Positions 1 to 9,613 of a stretch of DNA of 27,639 bases are shown here, piece by piece. The notes beneath the pieces are model-generated. The model saw nothing but the letters and a program-made list of their open reading frames with translations, did no database searches and had not been told where the DNA came from. A program made the translations under genes and the position numbers. The DNA lies in assembly GCA_015039465.1 (NCBI GenBank), contig MU129987.1, positions 490,062 to 517,700 of the forward strand, given 5' to 3'. Numbering within the stretch: position 1 is the first letter of the stretch; each line of letters opens with the position of its first letter. This DNA comes from Phlegmacium glaucopus. Taxonomy: Eukaryota; Basidiomycota; Agaricomycetes; Agaricales; Cortinariaceae.

Positions 1-406
1 TTTGGCAACATTTCTGATCTGAATTCTTACTGACTTAATCACCTAACTTGAAGTCTGTATTTCTGAGTAATGGAGAAATATTATGTTTCTGCCCCTTTCT
101 GGCCCATTGTAAAGGTATTTGAAAGAGAGAAATTCAGATTGGGTGATAGACCATCTGAATTGTGGTAGAATTTTTCCTTTTCTTAGCCACTTCAGTTAGA
201 AGGCACCATTGCTAAAAGTAAGGGGTAGATGAAATGGCAAATAAATGATATATTTCAACTATGCTTCTGAAGCAATTCTGCAATGACTAAATTAGGAGTT
301 TTCAAGCAGGAAAAGCATTCATTTCATAGCACAGGCAGAAAGATATTTCAGACAGCAGATGTAGGGTTGAAATATTGCCTGAATTGAATATTCTGGAATG
401 GTGGAA
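1..406. repeat. Left arm of a ~0.4-kb inverted repeat
   Basis: Read on the minus strand, this segment matches 9165-9613 almost throughout. Shared blocks include the sequence around 110-170, which pairs with about 9440-9505, and the block at 325-375, which pairs with about 9195-9255. The right arm is longer mainly because of an extra stretch of about 45 bp near 9355-9400. The match runs to the first base of the window, so the outer end is not visible. It may be a dispersed repeat present in two orientations, or the terminal repeat of a large composite element. Confidence 0.85.
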
Positions 407-528
407 CCCCCCCTTCACTAGAGGGGTATCTTTGGTTTATTTTTGTTCTCTGAGACAATAAACCATTTCAGACTGGTTTTTTAAATTTATTTTTTGTTTT
501 AACAGATTACAGTGACCTTATGGTCACC

Positions 529-846
529 TGCTTTGACCACCAGCCCTCCTTTTGACCACCCAGCCCTTGTTTTGACCACCTGGCCCTTGTTTCAACCACC
601 CAGCCCTCCTTTCCACCACCCAGCCCTCCTTTCCACCACACACTGCCTATTTTGAACACCAGGTGCCTGGTTTGAACATTAGGTGCCTATTTTGACCAAA
701 GACCACCCATTTCAACAACATATCACCAATTTCAAACATTAGGTGCCCTTTTCAAACACCCAACTGTCAAACACCCAACTGCCCATTTCAAATACTAGCT
801 GCCCATTTCAAACATCAGCTGCCCATTTCAAACACCCAGCCACTTG
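529..846. repeat. Degenerate minisatellite, ~20-24 bp units
   Basis: A run of diverged units built on TTTTGACCACCCAGCCCTCC, grading at its right end into variants of TTTCAAACACCCAGCTGCCCA. There are about 14 units, pyrimidine- and C-rich on the plus strand and essentially free of CpG. It lies between the left inverted-repeat arm and AT-rich spacer. No gene is visible in it. Confidence 0.85.
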
Positions 847-1386
847 TTTCACATACCCTTACCTATCTCCACTACCTTACAACTCTCTTTGTATATCTTA
901 TTTTATACTTTTGTAATTCTAATGTATTGTAATGCTAATGTATTGTAAACCAACCCTCACAATGGGGGTAATTAATTAATTCTAATCTTAATCTTAATTT
1001 TAATTAATATATTAGAAAAAATAGAGTTAATTGACTTATAAATTCTGGTACTGAGTTGTATGTAATGGTGCAGAAATAATAAATAAATTGTATATACATA
1101 TGCATGGTAACATTGATATAATTGGACAGAATTCATGTGGACTTCACCTGGACTCATACAGTAATAGAACTTAGAATTATTTTTTTTACTCAGACCTTTA
1201 CTCAGAATTTTTGGCTTTGAACAGCTAGGAATTTATTGAAGCTCAGACTTCACCCAGACAGCTTGGAATTTCCTTGGACCTCATTTGGACTCCTAGCACT
1301 TTGTTCAGACTTTACTCAGAGTGGAAAGTACAGCATCCCATGAGCAGGCGGTCATAATTTATGCATGGGAATATTGTCATCACAAG
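847..1386. other. AT-rich spacer without a recognisable gene
   Basis: Low-complexity TAAT-rich sequence around 970-1020 is followed by short imperfect repeats of ACTCAGACTTTACTCAG type around 1185-1330. The only open frames are short and AT-driven. The last bases, 1387-1391, are one copy of the ACTGT target duplication of the next element. Confidence 0.6.
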
Positions 1387-1391
1387 ACTGT

Positions 1392-3000
1392 TATAAATTG
1401 TTGTTTGTGTTGTTATATAACACCAACCAGAGAGCAGTGGACTAGTCTTTAGGTCAAGAGACTCCCTGTTGTTCGTTTAGGGAAGGTGTAACCTTGACTT
1501 GTAACACACAGAGATAGGGAGCAAGAGTAGAGGTGAGGAGGATGAGGATGAAGGTCTTGGAAGATGAATGAGGTAGAAGACAAGGATGAGGATGGGTAAG
1601 AAAGAGTCTTCAGTAAGACTATAGTGGTTGACAGTAGAGGACAGGGACAGTAAGGGACTGAAAAAGCGAACTTAGAGGGAGGAATTCACTGGAATTCCAC
1701 TGAGAGGATGACTGTTGGGGAGTAAGAATGAATTGAGATAAACTACCTATCCTGGTACAAAAGAGCAGTATTTATACCCTAAGGATGAGGCTATGTAGAA
1801 CAATAAAAAGAAAGAAGTATGCGCTGTCAAAGGAAGAAAGATAAAGAGAGGACAGCTGCGAGAAGAAAAGAACAATGGAAAAGAAGAAGGAACAATAAAA
1901 AAATCTATAAAGTGTCAAAGTGCGAGAGAAAAGAAGAGAAGGCAGTGTACATAGTCCAATAGCAAAAATATATCAACTCCATAGGCGTGTGGTCATGTCA
2001 AAAATGTGAAAGGTCCTGTAAGATGGATAGATTCTTTGGGTTTAGAATAGGAGTATTTCAGAGCTGTAGTATATCAGGGGAATAGATTGAATCTATTTCT
2101 TGTGTTTATTCTACTTATTTATACTATTCTAAGGACAATGTGTGCCACAAATAAGGGAGGCCACTCGAGTGGCTTGAAAGATACTAAACGAGACATGCAA
2201 AAGTCCTTGTGACTTAAGTCACGTGATGCGATTCATAATCTGTATTCAGGAGTTATCCATTCCTTACAGTCCTGAGTCAACACTTGAAAGGTACAGCCTT
2301 GTTCCCGAGAAAACACTACTTGCCCATGATCCCATGTCATGCAGCCTTGATAACACTTGACACACTGCGAGAATAATCCTCTGCTGCTGATTCATCTGTA
2401 ATTCCTGCTTAGTCGTGATCCTCCTGGACTTCCTAAGTTGTCATAAAGAGGGTGGGAAGGCTTCATGTACTGCATGAATGATGGTTTTGGCAGTGAATGA
2501 TAAGATAAGAGGTAGATAATTGAGGATAGGGGACTGAGTGCGATCCAAGAGCGAGGGATGGCAAGATAGATGGCTGAGGGGAAGACTTGTGGGTCCATAG
2601 CCACAACAACAATGACAAAGCCTTTTACATAATGGGAGATGTAGTTGATGCATCCATAAAGGGGCCATTCTTGAAATGATGGACCAAAGATACAATCAAA
2701 CGTGAGCCAATGACCGATGCGAATAGTAGATTGATCGCTTTGTTGGATCACTAACCAAGGAACAAATGGATGGTAGATACTTAGGAGCATGTCAATAGTG
2801 AAAACGATAGAGAGCATAGTGTGAGACATTGAGAGTATGATGAGCGATGAGGGTGATAACATTGAATGAATGATTTGTCGACCAGGAACACGATTCAGGG
2901 CCACTTCCAAAATAGGTAAGTGAATTCAAAGTCCGCTTATTTTCATGATGGCGACTTTTAAGCTTTCTTCTCACACTACCAATCAGTATTGGTGCGCGAT
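1392..3000 (-). mobile_element. 1,353-bp LTR-like element, copy 1, split by a solo LTR
   Basis: Homologous end to end with 23266-24618, about nine in ten bases identical by eye. It is flanked by ACTGT at 1387-1391 and 3001-3005. Without the 252-bp LTR and its 4-bp duplication (2017-2272) it is 1,353 bp, the same length as copy 2. On the minus strand it begins near TCGCGCACC and ends ...CAATTTATA, so it lacks TG...CA ends. A TATA-like GGGTATAAATA lies on the minus strand near 1766-1784, as expected inside an LTR. The minus-strand open frames (about 156-172 codons, near 2392-2910) occur in both copies but show no recognisable domain. A solo LTR of a larger retroelement, or a non-autonomous element, are both possible. 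Many differences from copy 2 are TG/CA here where copy 2 has CG. Confidence 0.8.
2017..2268 (-). mobile_element. Solo LTR (252 bp) nested in the 1,353-bp element
   Basis: Begins TGTAAGAT and ends CCTTACA on the plus strand, flanked by GTCC at 2013-2016 and 2269-2272. The other copy of the host element has an uninterrupted GGTCCTGAGTC near 23886, which fixes the insertion point. It is clearly homologous to the LTR at 25132-25382, whose purine tract shows that the family reads on the minus strand (5' TGTAAGGAATGG). A minus-strand TATAAATA-like box lies near 2118-2132. The coding part was presumably lost by LTR-LTR recombination. Confidence 0.9.
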
Positions 3001-3006
3001 ACTGTC

Positions 3007-5440
3007 ATGGCAGAAGAATTAAATGATGGCCCCGTTCACAAATTCCATTGCCTCATCAAAGGCAACAATAATATATTCAAAGTGGAAATTGCCCAATTTG
3101 AAGGATATCATTTACAAGAAAGGGAAGAATTGGGTGTTCAGTAACATTGATGCCAAAGACTTAAAAATTTTGAAGGTGGCTACAACCCAGAGTCTAGTGC
3201 AAACACTCACCCTTCTATATTTTGTAGGTTGATATAGATCTTGGTGGGCAAACTAGAGATTCTCTTAGTCAACTCACAATTGAAGAGGATGATGGTAATC
3301 AGATGTTGGAGTGGAAGTGGGTCTCAGAGCTCTGGAAGGAACAGCCCACCCTTGCTAGGCTCCACATCTTCATGAAGCTTCTACCTACTACTGGTAAGTA
3401 GAGCCTTTTGTTCCTCAAGACCACTGAATGATTGTTATCATTCTTCACATTCTGTGTCCAATTAAACTATCTCCGGTGACTTAACAATGTGGTTTCTTGA
3501 TTGACACTACCTGTCCCCTTACTTTTTGAATGGCACTTGTCTTCCTGCACCACCACCCTCCTAATTTGCCAACATTATATTGCACCACACCCATTCTTAT
3601 TTCTGCCGTCCTATCAGCCACAATTAGTCCAAGTTTGTCAAACAAGTCCAACAGGCTTAGATCTGTTCCATTTATTTTTAGTGAGCAGATTATATTAGAT
3701 CCAACTTCCATGATGCAGCAATTCATGGGTTTTCAGAGAGCTGGAGTCCATGGAAGGCCACAGTACATTGCTTGTATGATATATTAATTCAAGAAAGACT
3801 TGTCCATGCATGTCTCTTGCACTAGCAGACATCTATGTGTGCAGCTAATCAATGTTTTCCATAGGTTCAAGGGACCCCAGGCTGCAGAAAGACCACTCTT
3901 ATGAATTTGCTGCATGCTTTTATTCTCAAACAAGATCCATCAGCTTTTGTGTATGTCCAGACAATGTGGCCACCTGGAAAGTCAAATCTGCCACTTGATG
4001 AACATCTCCAGCTAGTGGACCCTGTATTTGTGAGGAATTGTTTCCGGGTGTGCAAGTATATGGGGGGGAAGTTGACTCTGTCAACTCTAATGTTCCGAAT
4101 TTGTTGTTTTATTATTTCTTGATATCAAATTTCTCCATTGTTAAGTTTTTATGTTCTGAATTGTTATGTTTTTCTTGTTGTTGTTATTTTTTATTGGTTC
4201 TCCTTTTCTACAATATAACTACAGCTTTTTATACCTTTAGTTTGTAGTACTGTGTTTTGAAAATGGATATATGGGAATCTAAGATCCGAGAATAAAAACG
4301 GAGAGGTAACAAATTTGTATGTAAGAATGGACTGTGTAATTTCGGAGTAATTTCCAAAAGGGGAATGAATTTGAAATTGATAAAATAGGAAATGTACGAA
4401 TTTGGAAAATGTAACATGGTGTGAAATTCCATATGTGATATAATGAATTTGAAATTATGAAAATAGTAATAATTCGAGGTAGGGAGAATCCCTCCTCACA
4501 TTTCCCTGGTATGATGGCCTTGGGCTTGCTTACCTACTTTTTGACAAGAGGCAAGAGTCATATGAGGACTGATCTCTTTGGAACAATTTCTTCAAGAGGG
4601 TCTGTGACAGTGGTTACCCCTTACCACATTGTCCTGTTTTGCAGTTATGGCAGCCCATCTTTGCATCCTGTGCCTCATTGTGCTGGTACACCTCTAACAC
4701 CCCTAGTCCTCTATGATGCAGCTCATATCTCTCTGTGGCTCCAAAATGGAATGAAGGGATTGATTGGTATCTTGTTGGACCATTCCAAATTTGATGAAGT
4801 TGTGTTATGCTTTTAATGCCAAATAAATTTGCACCCTGACCTTCTGGATCTGATCTTTTCATGGATAGTTGGTGCTGTTTCTGAAATGTTAGGTATAATA
4901 TCATACCAAGTGAGTCTCCTCAGCGAAAGCCATATCAGTTTGAGTTGTTTGTGCTCCTAACCCTGTTCCCCAGAGGGTAGCAGCAACCTGACATGAAGAG
5001 TTGTTCACAGTGGAAAATTTTTATGATGAAAACCCCACACATCAGCTAGCATAGGAACTTTCCAGTGGAGCTTTTGGATGCAGTCTTCCTAGCTCTTATG
5101 ATCTCTCATCTCACTCAGATGTGGCAGCATTATTTAGAGAGTTGCTTGGAAAAGGCACAATAAAAACCAACAAAGACAAATATGAAAATGAAGCCATTTG
5201 AATATGCCATTACAGTGAGTGGATCCATCCTGACCAAGATGAGGGAGCTACATGTTATGCATTTCCATCCCCTCTTCATGCCATGTGTGTTTCTTGGAGA
5301 CTTAATCCAACAAATGAGATGCTTAAGTTTGGTTGCCCCTTTGATCTGGTCCTCAACATCATCTCCAAGTTCAAGCCTTCCCAGCTACAACTCCCCAACT
5401 GAGTGGGATTTGAACTAATCAATTACCAACAATTTGTTGA
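3007..5440 (+). pseudogene. Decayed Crinkler (CRN)-family NTPase gene
   Basis: In intact family members an N-terminal ubiquitin-like header domain is followed by a P-loop NTPase, and some members act as effectors or in conflict systems. ATG at 3007 opens MAEELNDGPVHKFHCLIKG; a frameshift near 3090 then leads to WVFSNIDAKDLKILKV, typical of the CRN header. A likely intron ends TTTTGTAG at 3227, and the header resumes through LWKEQPTLARLHIFMKLLP. A good donor GTAAGT follows at 3394. After an acceptor at 3864 comes the P-loop GTPGCRKTTL, with Arg where the family has Gly. Later pieces, in changing frames, are LLFDKRQESYED followed by TGA at 4570, VLFCSYGSPS (about 4628), LHPDLLDLIFSW (about 4830), AALFRELLGKG (about 5124) and FPSPLHAMCVSWRLNP (about 5258), with another TGA at 5199. 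Stops and frameshifts make it a pseudogene. The family call rests on recognition, not a search. Confidence 0.85.
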
Positions 5441-5616
5441 CAAGTAAGCTTTGAACCACATGCCATCACTTCTTGAACTCAAACCACCACCTTTCTCATT
5501 TGGATGGCATCATCTAGTTGTGGTGGCATGCCCTCTAGGGCTTCATCTTTACTTCCCCCCCCTCCCCCTATCATCAAGGACAAACCTCTCCGTGACCTCA
5601 CCCCTATACAAATCCA

Positions 5617-6228
5617 GTGGATTTCTCTGCCAGAGACACCATCCTAGCACTTGAACCCAAGTTTAACATCAAACAAGTATGGTCTCACTTCATGGAGAAA
5701 CACACCTCACCACTTGGCTTGATTTTGCATAAATGTTTGTATGCAGATCTGATAAAAAATTTCAACTCCAGAGTACAGACTCTGTCTGTAGCTCTATCTG
5801 CACCCACTCCTGCACCTAGAAGGCTTCATCCTCCCATTGTGGCCACTCCCAACCCCTTTTCTGCTCTTGCCCCTTCATCAACCACTTCAGAGGTCAACTT
5901 TGAAGACATGAAGACTATAGAATCCATGGTATCCACACCAAAGGATGCAAAGATGAACCTATCTTTCACCATTGGTGACTCTGTCAATGACCTTCTCTTG
6001 CTTTTCAAGGGTGAGAGACTTGACACACTCAGCACTAAGAAAAGGACAAACTGCAAGGATGCTTACTTACAAATGAGGTGGCATGTCTTCAAGACATGCA
6101 CCAAATACTCTTTACTTTTTCCATCTCTTCATTTTTGGCTCAACAGAAAGGACAATGATGGCCTCCTCCAGGGTTTTCTTTGTGAGAACCTGACAGCTGT
6201 AATGGTTGAGTCTGGGTCTAGGGCTTAG
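5617..6228 (+). CDS. Unrecognised 203-codon open frame
   Basis: A continuous frame from ATG 5617 to the stop before 6229, one of the longest plus-strand frames here. The protein has a Ser/Pro/Thr-rich middle (about residues 58-95) and a more hydrophobic C-terminal part. No signal peptide, membrane segment or known domain is recognised. It lies directly behind the Crinkler relic in the same CpG-poor sequence, so it may be another decayed fragment or a chance frame. A shorter start at a later ATG cannot be excluded. I infer no function. Confidence 0.3.
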   Translation: MDFSARDTILALEPKFNIKQVWSHFMEKHTSPLGLILHKCLYADLIKNFNSRVQTLSVALSAPTPAPRRLHPPIVATPNPFSALAPSSTTSEVNFEDMKTIESMVSTPKDAKMNLSFTIGDSVNDLLLLFKGERLDTLSTKKRTNCKDAYLQMRWHVFKTCTKYSLLFPSLHFWLNRKDNDGLLQGFLCENLTAVMVESGSRA

Positions 6229-6229
6229 G

Positions 6230-6990
6230 TGGTATGCAAAGGCCAACAGGGATGAGAGGAAGGTGAGTGATGGGTGGTTGAGAAGTTGAGCCAGTAGCAG
6301 GGTCATTAGACTTGGACTAGGGGATCAATGATCAAGGGACCAAGAAGCTCAGGGATGAGGTGATGGAGGGATGATGGACATTTAGATTGCAAAAGCTAAT
6401 CTACAGGTACATCACGGCATTATATTTATACTGACCAGGAATGTGTATGAATAGGATGTGCAGCAAGTTGAAACACATAGCAATATAGGGCAGGGGATGT
6501 GACATAGGGGAACAGGGAGCACAGCAAGGGGAGTGGACAGAAGATGAAATGAAAGGAAAAAGGGGCATACTGGGATAGGCTCAGCATTGTAACAACAGCC
6601 TTCATGTTCTATGACCTCCCCATGGACATCCATTAATTTTTTTCCTCCCACTTGGCAGGTTCTTCCTTCTCATGCATGTATTTATGCATATCTCTCTCCT
6701 TATGTAGTTCCCTACTGTACTATATTCCTATGGCAATGAGTCTCTCTTCGTACTTTCCTGTATATCACATTACCTCTAATATACCAGTTCTATTTGGGAA
6801 AAAAAAACCACTTTCCAAAGAGGCTAAAGTAGTCCAAAGCAGAGGCCACTGTTTTCCTGATGAATGAGAGCTACACCTTTGATGGATTCTTGGAGCAACA
6901 TGATCAACTGTTACACTGGGTGATAGAAGATGAATGAAAGGCTGGAATCCAGCTGAGCTTGAAGTCATTGGCTTCTGCTATAAGTACTAA
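6230..6990. other. No recognisable gene
   Basis: Purine-rich plus-strand sequence (about 6230-6560) is followed by mixed sequence. Only short frames occur. Nothing here could be tied to a family. Confidence 0.5.
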
Positions 6991-7145
6991 GTTTATGGAC
7001 AGAAGGCATTTTTGGAAGCAGACTGTCAAAAAATTGCAGCATGTGTTGAAGCAGCATTCTCCAGGGATCCTGCTGACTATGTGTCATACTTTCAATGTTC
7101 AACTAAGGTAGGGGTCATTAGGAACCAGCTAACTTATGTAATCAG
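6990..7145 (+). pseudogene. Gene fragment, plus-strand copy of an inverted pair
   Basis: The plus strand encodes a coherent stretch, QKAFLEADCQKIAACVEAA, continuing to about 7105, followed by a segment encoding VGVIRNQLTYVIRK near 7111-7150. The same two blocks occur in the same order on the minus strand at 7976-8375 (KAFLEADFQQIAVCVKA and the block pairing with 7111-7145). Paired preservation suggests remnants of one protein-coding gene duplicated in opposite orientation. The protein family was not recognised. Stops interrupt both copies. Confidence 0.45.
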
Positions 7146-7975
7146 AAAATACCTTCAATGCTGAGCTCAATAACATCTACCACAGACCACTTTTCAGTAT
7201 TCTGAAAACTGGGAATGATAGAGGGGACATAGATAGTCAATCCTCAGTTTTTAGTCTGTAAGAAAACATACTATTGACTCTTTTATTGACCAAAAAATAT
7301 ATTTTGAGAAAAGTGCTCCAAACACACTAGAAACTATATTGACACACTCAGATGAAATGTTAGATTTTTTGGAGGCCCCCTTTTGCCACTTATATAATAC
7401 TGTCATGTGATATAAGGAGCAGGAAAAGGAACCCTGCCACCCCAAAAAACTAACAAAATGCAGGTAAACCACATCAGAAAGCATTAAAAATGGGCAGAAC
7501 AACAAAAGCACCTTTTAAATATATCCCAAATATCACTGCAAGCTGAATTTTATTGACCAATATTGGGTGCTGTGAAACTAATGTACAGAACAAGCCCAAA
7601 GACAAGTGGAGGAAATGGAAAAGAACATAAAAGCATGCCTCAATGGTGTGCCTTATGTTTGGATCCAAAAGTGAGCTTTTTTTTTTGTTGCCATGGCTGA
7701 GCAATCTTATTGATCAATTAATTGATCAGTTATGTAAACTGTGCTGCTTGGTTCATCAGTGCTTACAGCCAAGGTTTAACTGGTCCAGAAGCTGCTTGGA
7801 CCAGCTTGGTCATCATATATTGCCCCTGGACATGGCTCTAAAGCTCAAATATGAACATGAGCAAAAGTATACTACATCAATAAATACATAAATTAAATTT
7901 TAACACATTTCTGTTCATTTCCCCTAATTTTTCTTTTCTTTTCTGAACCCAACATTTTGCTGCTTATATAATGGC
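7146..7975. other. Spacer between the inverted gene fragments
   Basis: About 830 bp separate the two inverted copies. The sequence is AT-rich with short frames only. A palindromic TTGATCAATTAATTGATCA sits near 7710-7728. No gene is recognised. Confidence 0.45.
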
Positions 7976-8375
7976 TTACATAAGTTAGCTGGTTCCTAAA
8001 GACCCCAACCTTAACAGCAACTTCATTGATGCTATCACTGCTAATGTGTCAATTATCATGGAATTCAATAGCAAGCCCAAAGATTTCTGCAACAAAGCCT
8101 GAGATCTGAAAATTATCAAAACAAATATTTGTTCTATATTTAGCTCTGCCAAATGTAGGTAGAGTGGCAGCACAGGTACAATTGAGGGTGGGATAGATGA
8201 GTAGTGGTGAAAGCTATTGTGGGTGATATATCATTTGGGCTCTAGATTAAGGAAATAATATATAATGGTTTGACCAGTAGCTACTGGGCTTGATATATCC
8301 TCAGGCCAGCTTTTGGTGGCTTTGACACAGACTGCAATTTGTTGAAAGTCTGCCTCCAAAAATGCCTTCTGTCTA
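7976..8375 (-). pseudogene. Gene fragment, minus-strand copy of the inverted pair
   Basis: On the minus strand it carries KAFLEADFQQIAVCVKA (about 8325-8375) and, toward 7976-8008, the block matching GGAACCAGCTAACTTATGTAA at 7120-7140. The spacing between the blocks is larger than in the plus-strand copy (about 300 bp versus 50 bp), so one copy has gained or lost sequence, possibly an intron. It is unrecognised and broken. Confidence 0.45.
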
Positions 8376-8409
8376 TAACAGGGTTCTGTCCACATTTCTG
8401 TCCTCTTTC

Positions 8410-8773
8410 GAGGTCTTTGCTGTGATCCACCAGATCTGATCAGATCTGAGCAGATTTGGCAGGCATTCTGAGCAGATCTGCTCAGATGGTCAGATCTGAG
8501 CAGAATTGCAACTATATACCTCCCTAACCTTAACCCAAACCTTAACCCAAACCTTAACCCAAACCTTAACCAAACCTTAACCAAACCTTAACTCAAACCT
8601 TAACCAAACCTTAACAAACCTTAACCAAACCTTAACAGAAGTAGCTAGTAGGTCTCTATTTTCTCAGATCCACTTGGATCCACTCAGAATCTGAGCAGAT
8701 CTGAGCAGATCTGGTCGGATATAACAATTCTGATCAGATCTGATCAGATCTGGTGGGGGACAGAAAAGTACTG
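8410..8773. mobile_element. hAT-like MITE, 364 bp, with 8-bp target duplication
   Basis: CCTCTTTC is present at 8402-8409 and again at 8774-8781; the paralogous unit at 9069-9076 has it once, giving an empty site. The ends are imperfect terminal inverted repeats: 8410-8438 against 8745-8773 match at about 22 of 29 positions, then continue into a perfect CCACCAGATCTGATCAGATC block on each side. Subterminal AGATCTGATCAG and TGAGCAGATC repeats fill 8428-8510 and 8666-8757. The 8-bp duplication and CAG-type end fit the hAT superfamily. No transposase is encoded, so it would depend on an autonomous partner. Confidence 0.85.
8521..8636. repeat. Telomere-like tandem repeat inside the MITE
   Basis: About ten units of AACCTTAACCCA, shortening to AACCTTAACCA, form the core of the element, starting TCCCTAACCTTAACCC. 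It resembles degenerate CCCTAA repeats, but it lies between the inverted repeats of the transposon and not at a chromosome end. Confidence 0.85.
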
Positions 8774-9164
8774 CCTCTTTCAGCTGTTCCAAAATATCTG
8801 ATTCAGTGGTAATTGGATCTGAAATATGACTGAAACAAATTACTTTTTAAACTTTCATTTACTGCTTCCCCTATTCCAATATATTTAATTCTAGTAATAT
8901 TTCAACCCTACATCTGCTGTCTGAAACCTGTGCTATGAAATGAATGCTTTTCCTGCTTGAAAATATTTAATTTAGTCATTGCAGAATTCCTTCAGAAGCA
9001 TACAATTCAGCTGTTTTGAAATATCTCTGTGCTGCCAGATGAAATATGTTATTCTGTCCACATTTCAGTCCTCTTTCTGCTGTTCCAAAATATCTGATTC
9101 AGTGGTAATATTTGGATCTGAAATATGACTGAAACATATCATGTTTTTAACTTTCATTTACTGC

Positions 9165-9613
9165 TTCCACCATTCCAAAATATTTAATTCTAGCAATACT
9201 TCAGCCCTACATCTGCTGTCTGAAATATCTTTCTGCCTGTGCTATGAAATGAATGCTTTTCCTGCTTGAAAACTCCTAATTTAGTCATTGCAGAATTGCT
9301 TCAGAAGCATGGTTGAAATATATCATTTATTTGCCATTTCATCTACCCCTTACTTTGGGATGAAATACTGTTTGGAAATATTGATGAAAGTCATACTGTC
9401 AGCAATGGTGCTTTCTAACTGAAGTGGTTAAGAAAAGGAAACCTTTTACCACAATTCAGATGGTCTATCACCCAATCTGAATTTCTCTCTTTCAAATACC
9501 TTTACAATGGGCCAGAAAGGGGCAGAAACATAATATTTCTCCATTACTCAGAAATACAGACTTCAAGTTAGGTGATTAAGTCAGTAAGAATTCAGATCAG
9601 AAATGTTGCTAAA
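9165..9613. repeat. Right arm of the inverted repeat
   Basis: Inverted counterpart of 1-406, joined at its left to unit B of the 290-bp tandem duplication. It ends at AGAAATGTTGCTAAA, the complement of the first bases of the window. No target duplication can be judged because the other arm is cut by the window edge. Confidence 0.85.

Larger units (their letters stand above)
8383..9340. repeat. Tandem duplication of a ~290-bp unit
   Basis: Unit A starts near 8383 (TTCTGTCCACATTTCTGTCC), is interrupted by the MITE at 8410-8773, and resumes to about 9052. Unit B starts near 9053 with TTCTGTCCACATTTCAGTCC. Shared blocks include GTTCCAAAATATCTGATTC, TACATCTGCTGTCTGAAA and ATGAATGCTTTTCCTGCTTG. 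The units differ by substitutions and small indels. A further partial copy of the TCTGCTGTCTGAAA block occurs near 9689. Confidence 0.8.

Noticed and set aside
2392..2910. 172-codon minus-strand frame, with a similar one at 24009-24479
   Set aside because: Both lie inside the 1,353-bp LTR-like element. The two versions differ at many residues without sign of protein constraint, and no domain is recognisable, so I did not list them as genes.
8521..8636. Possible chromosome end or internal telomere
   Set aside because: The repeats are enclosed by the inverted repeats and 8-bp duplication of a MITE, and ordinary sequence continues on both sides.
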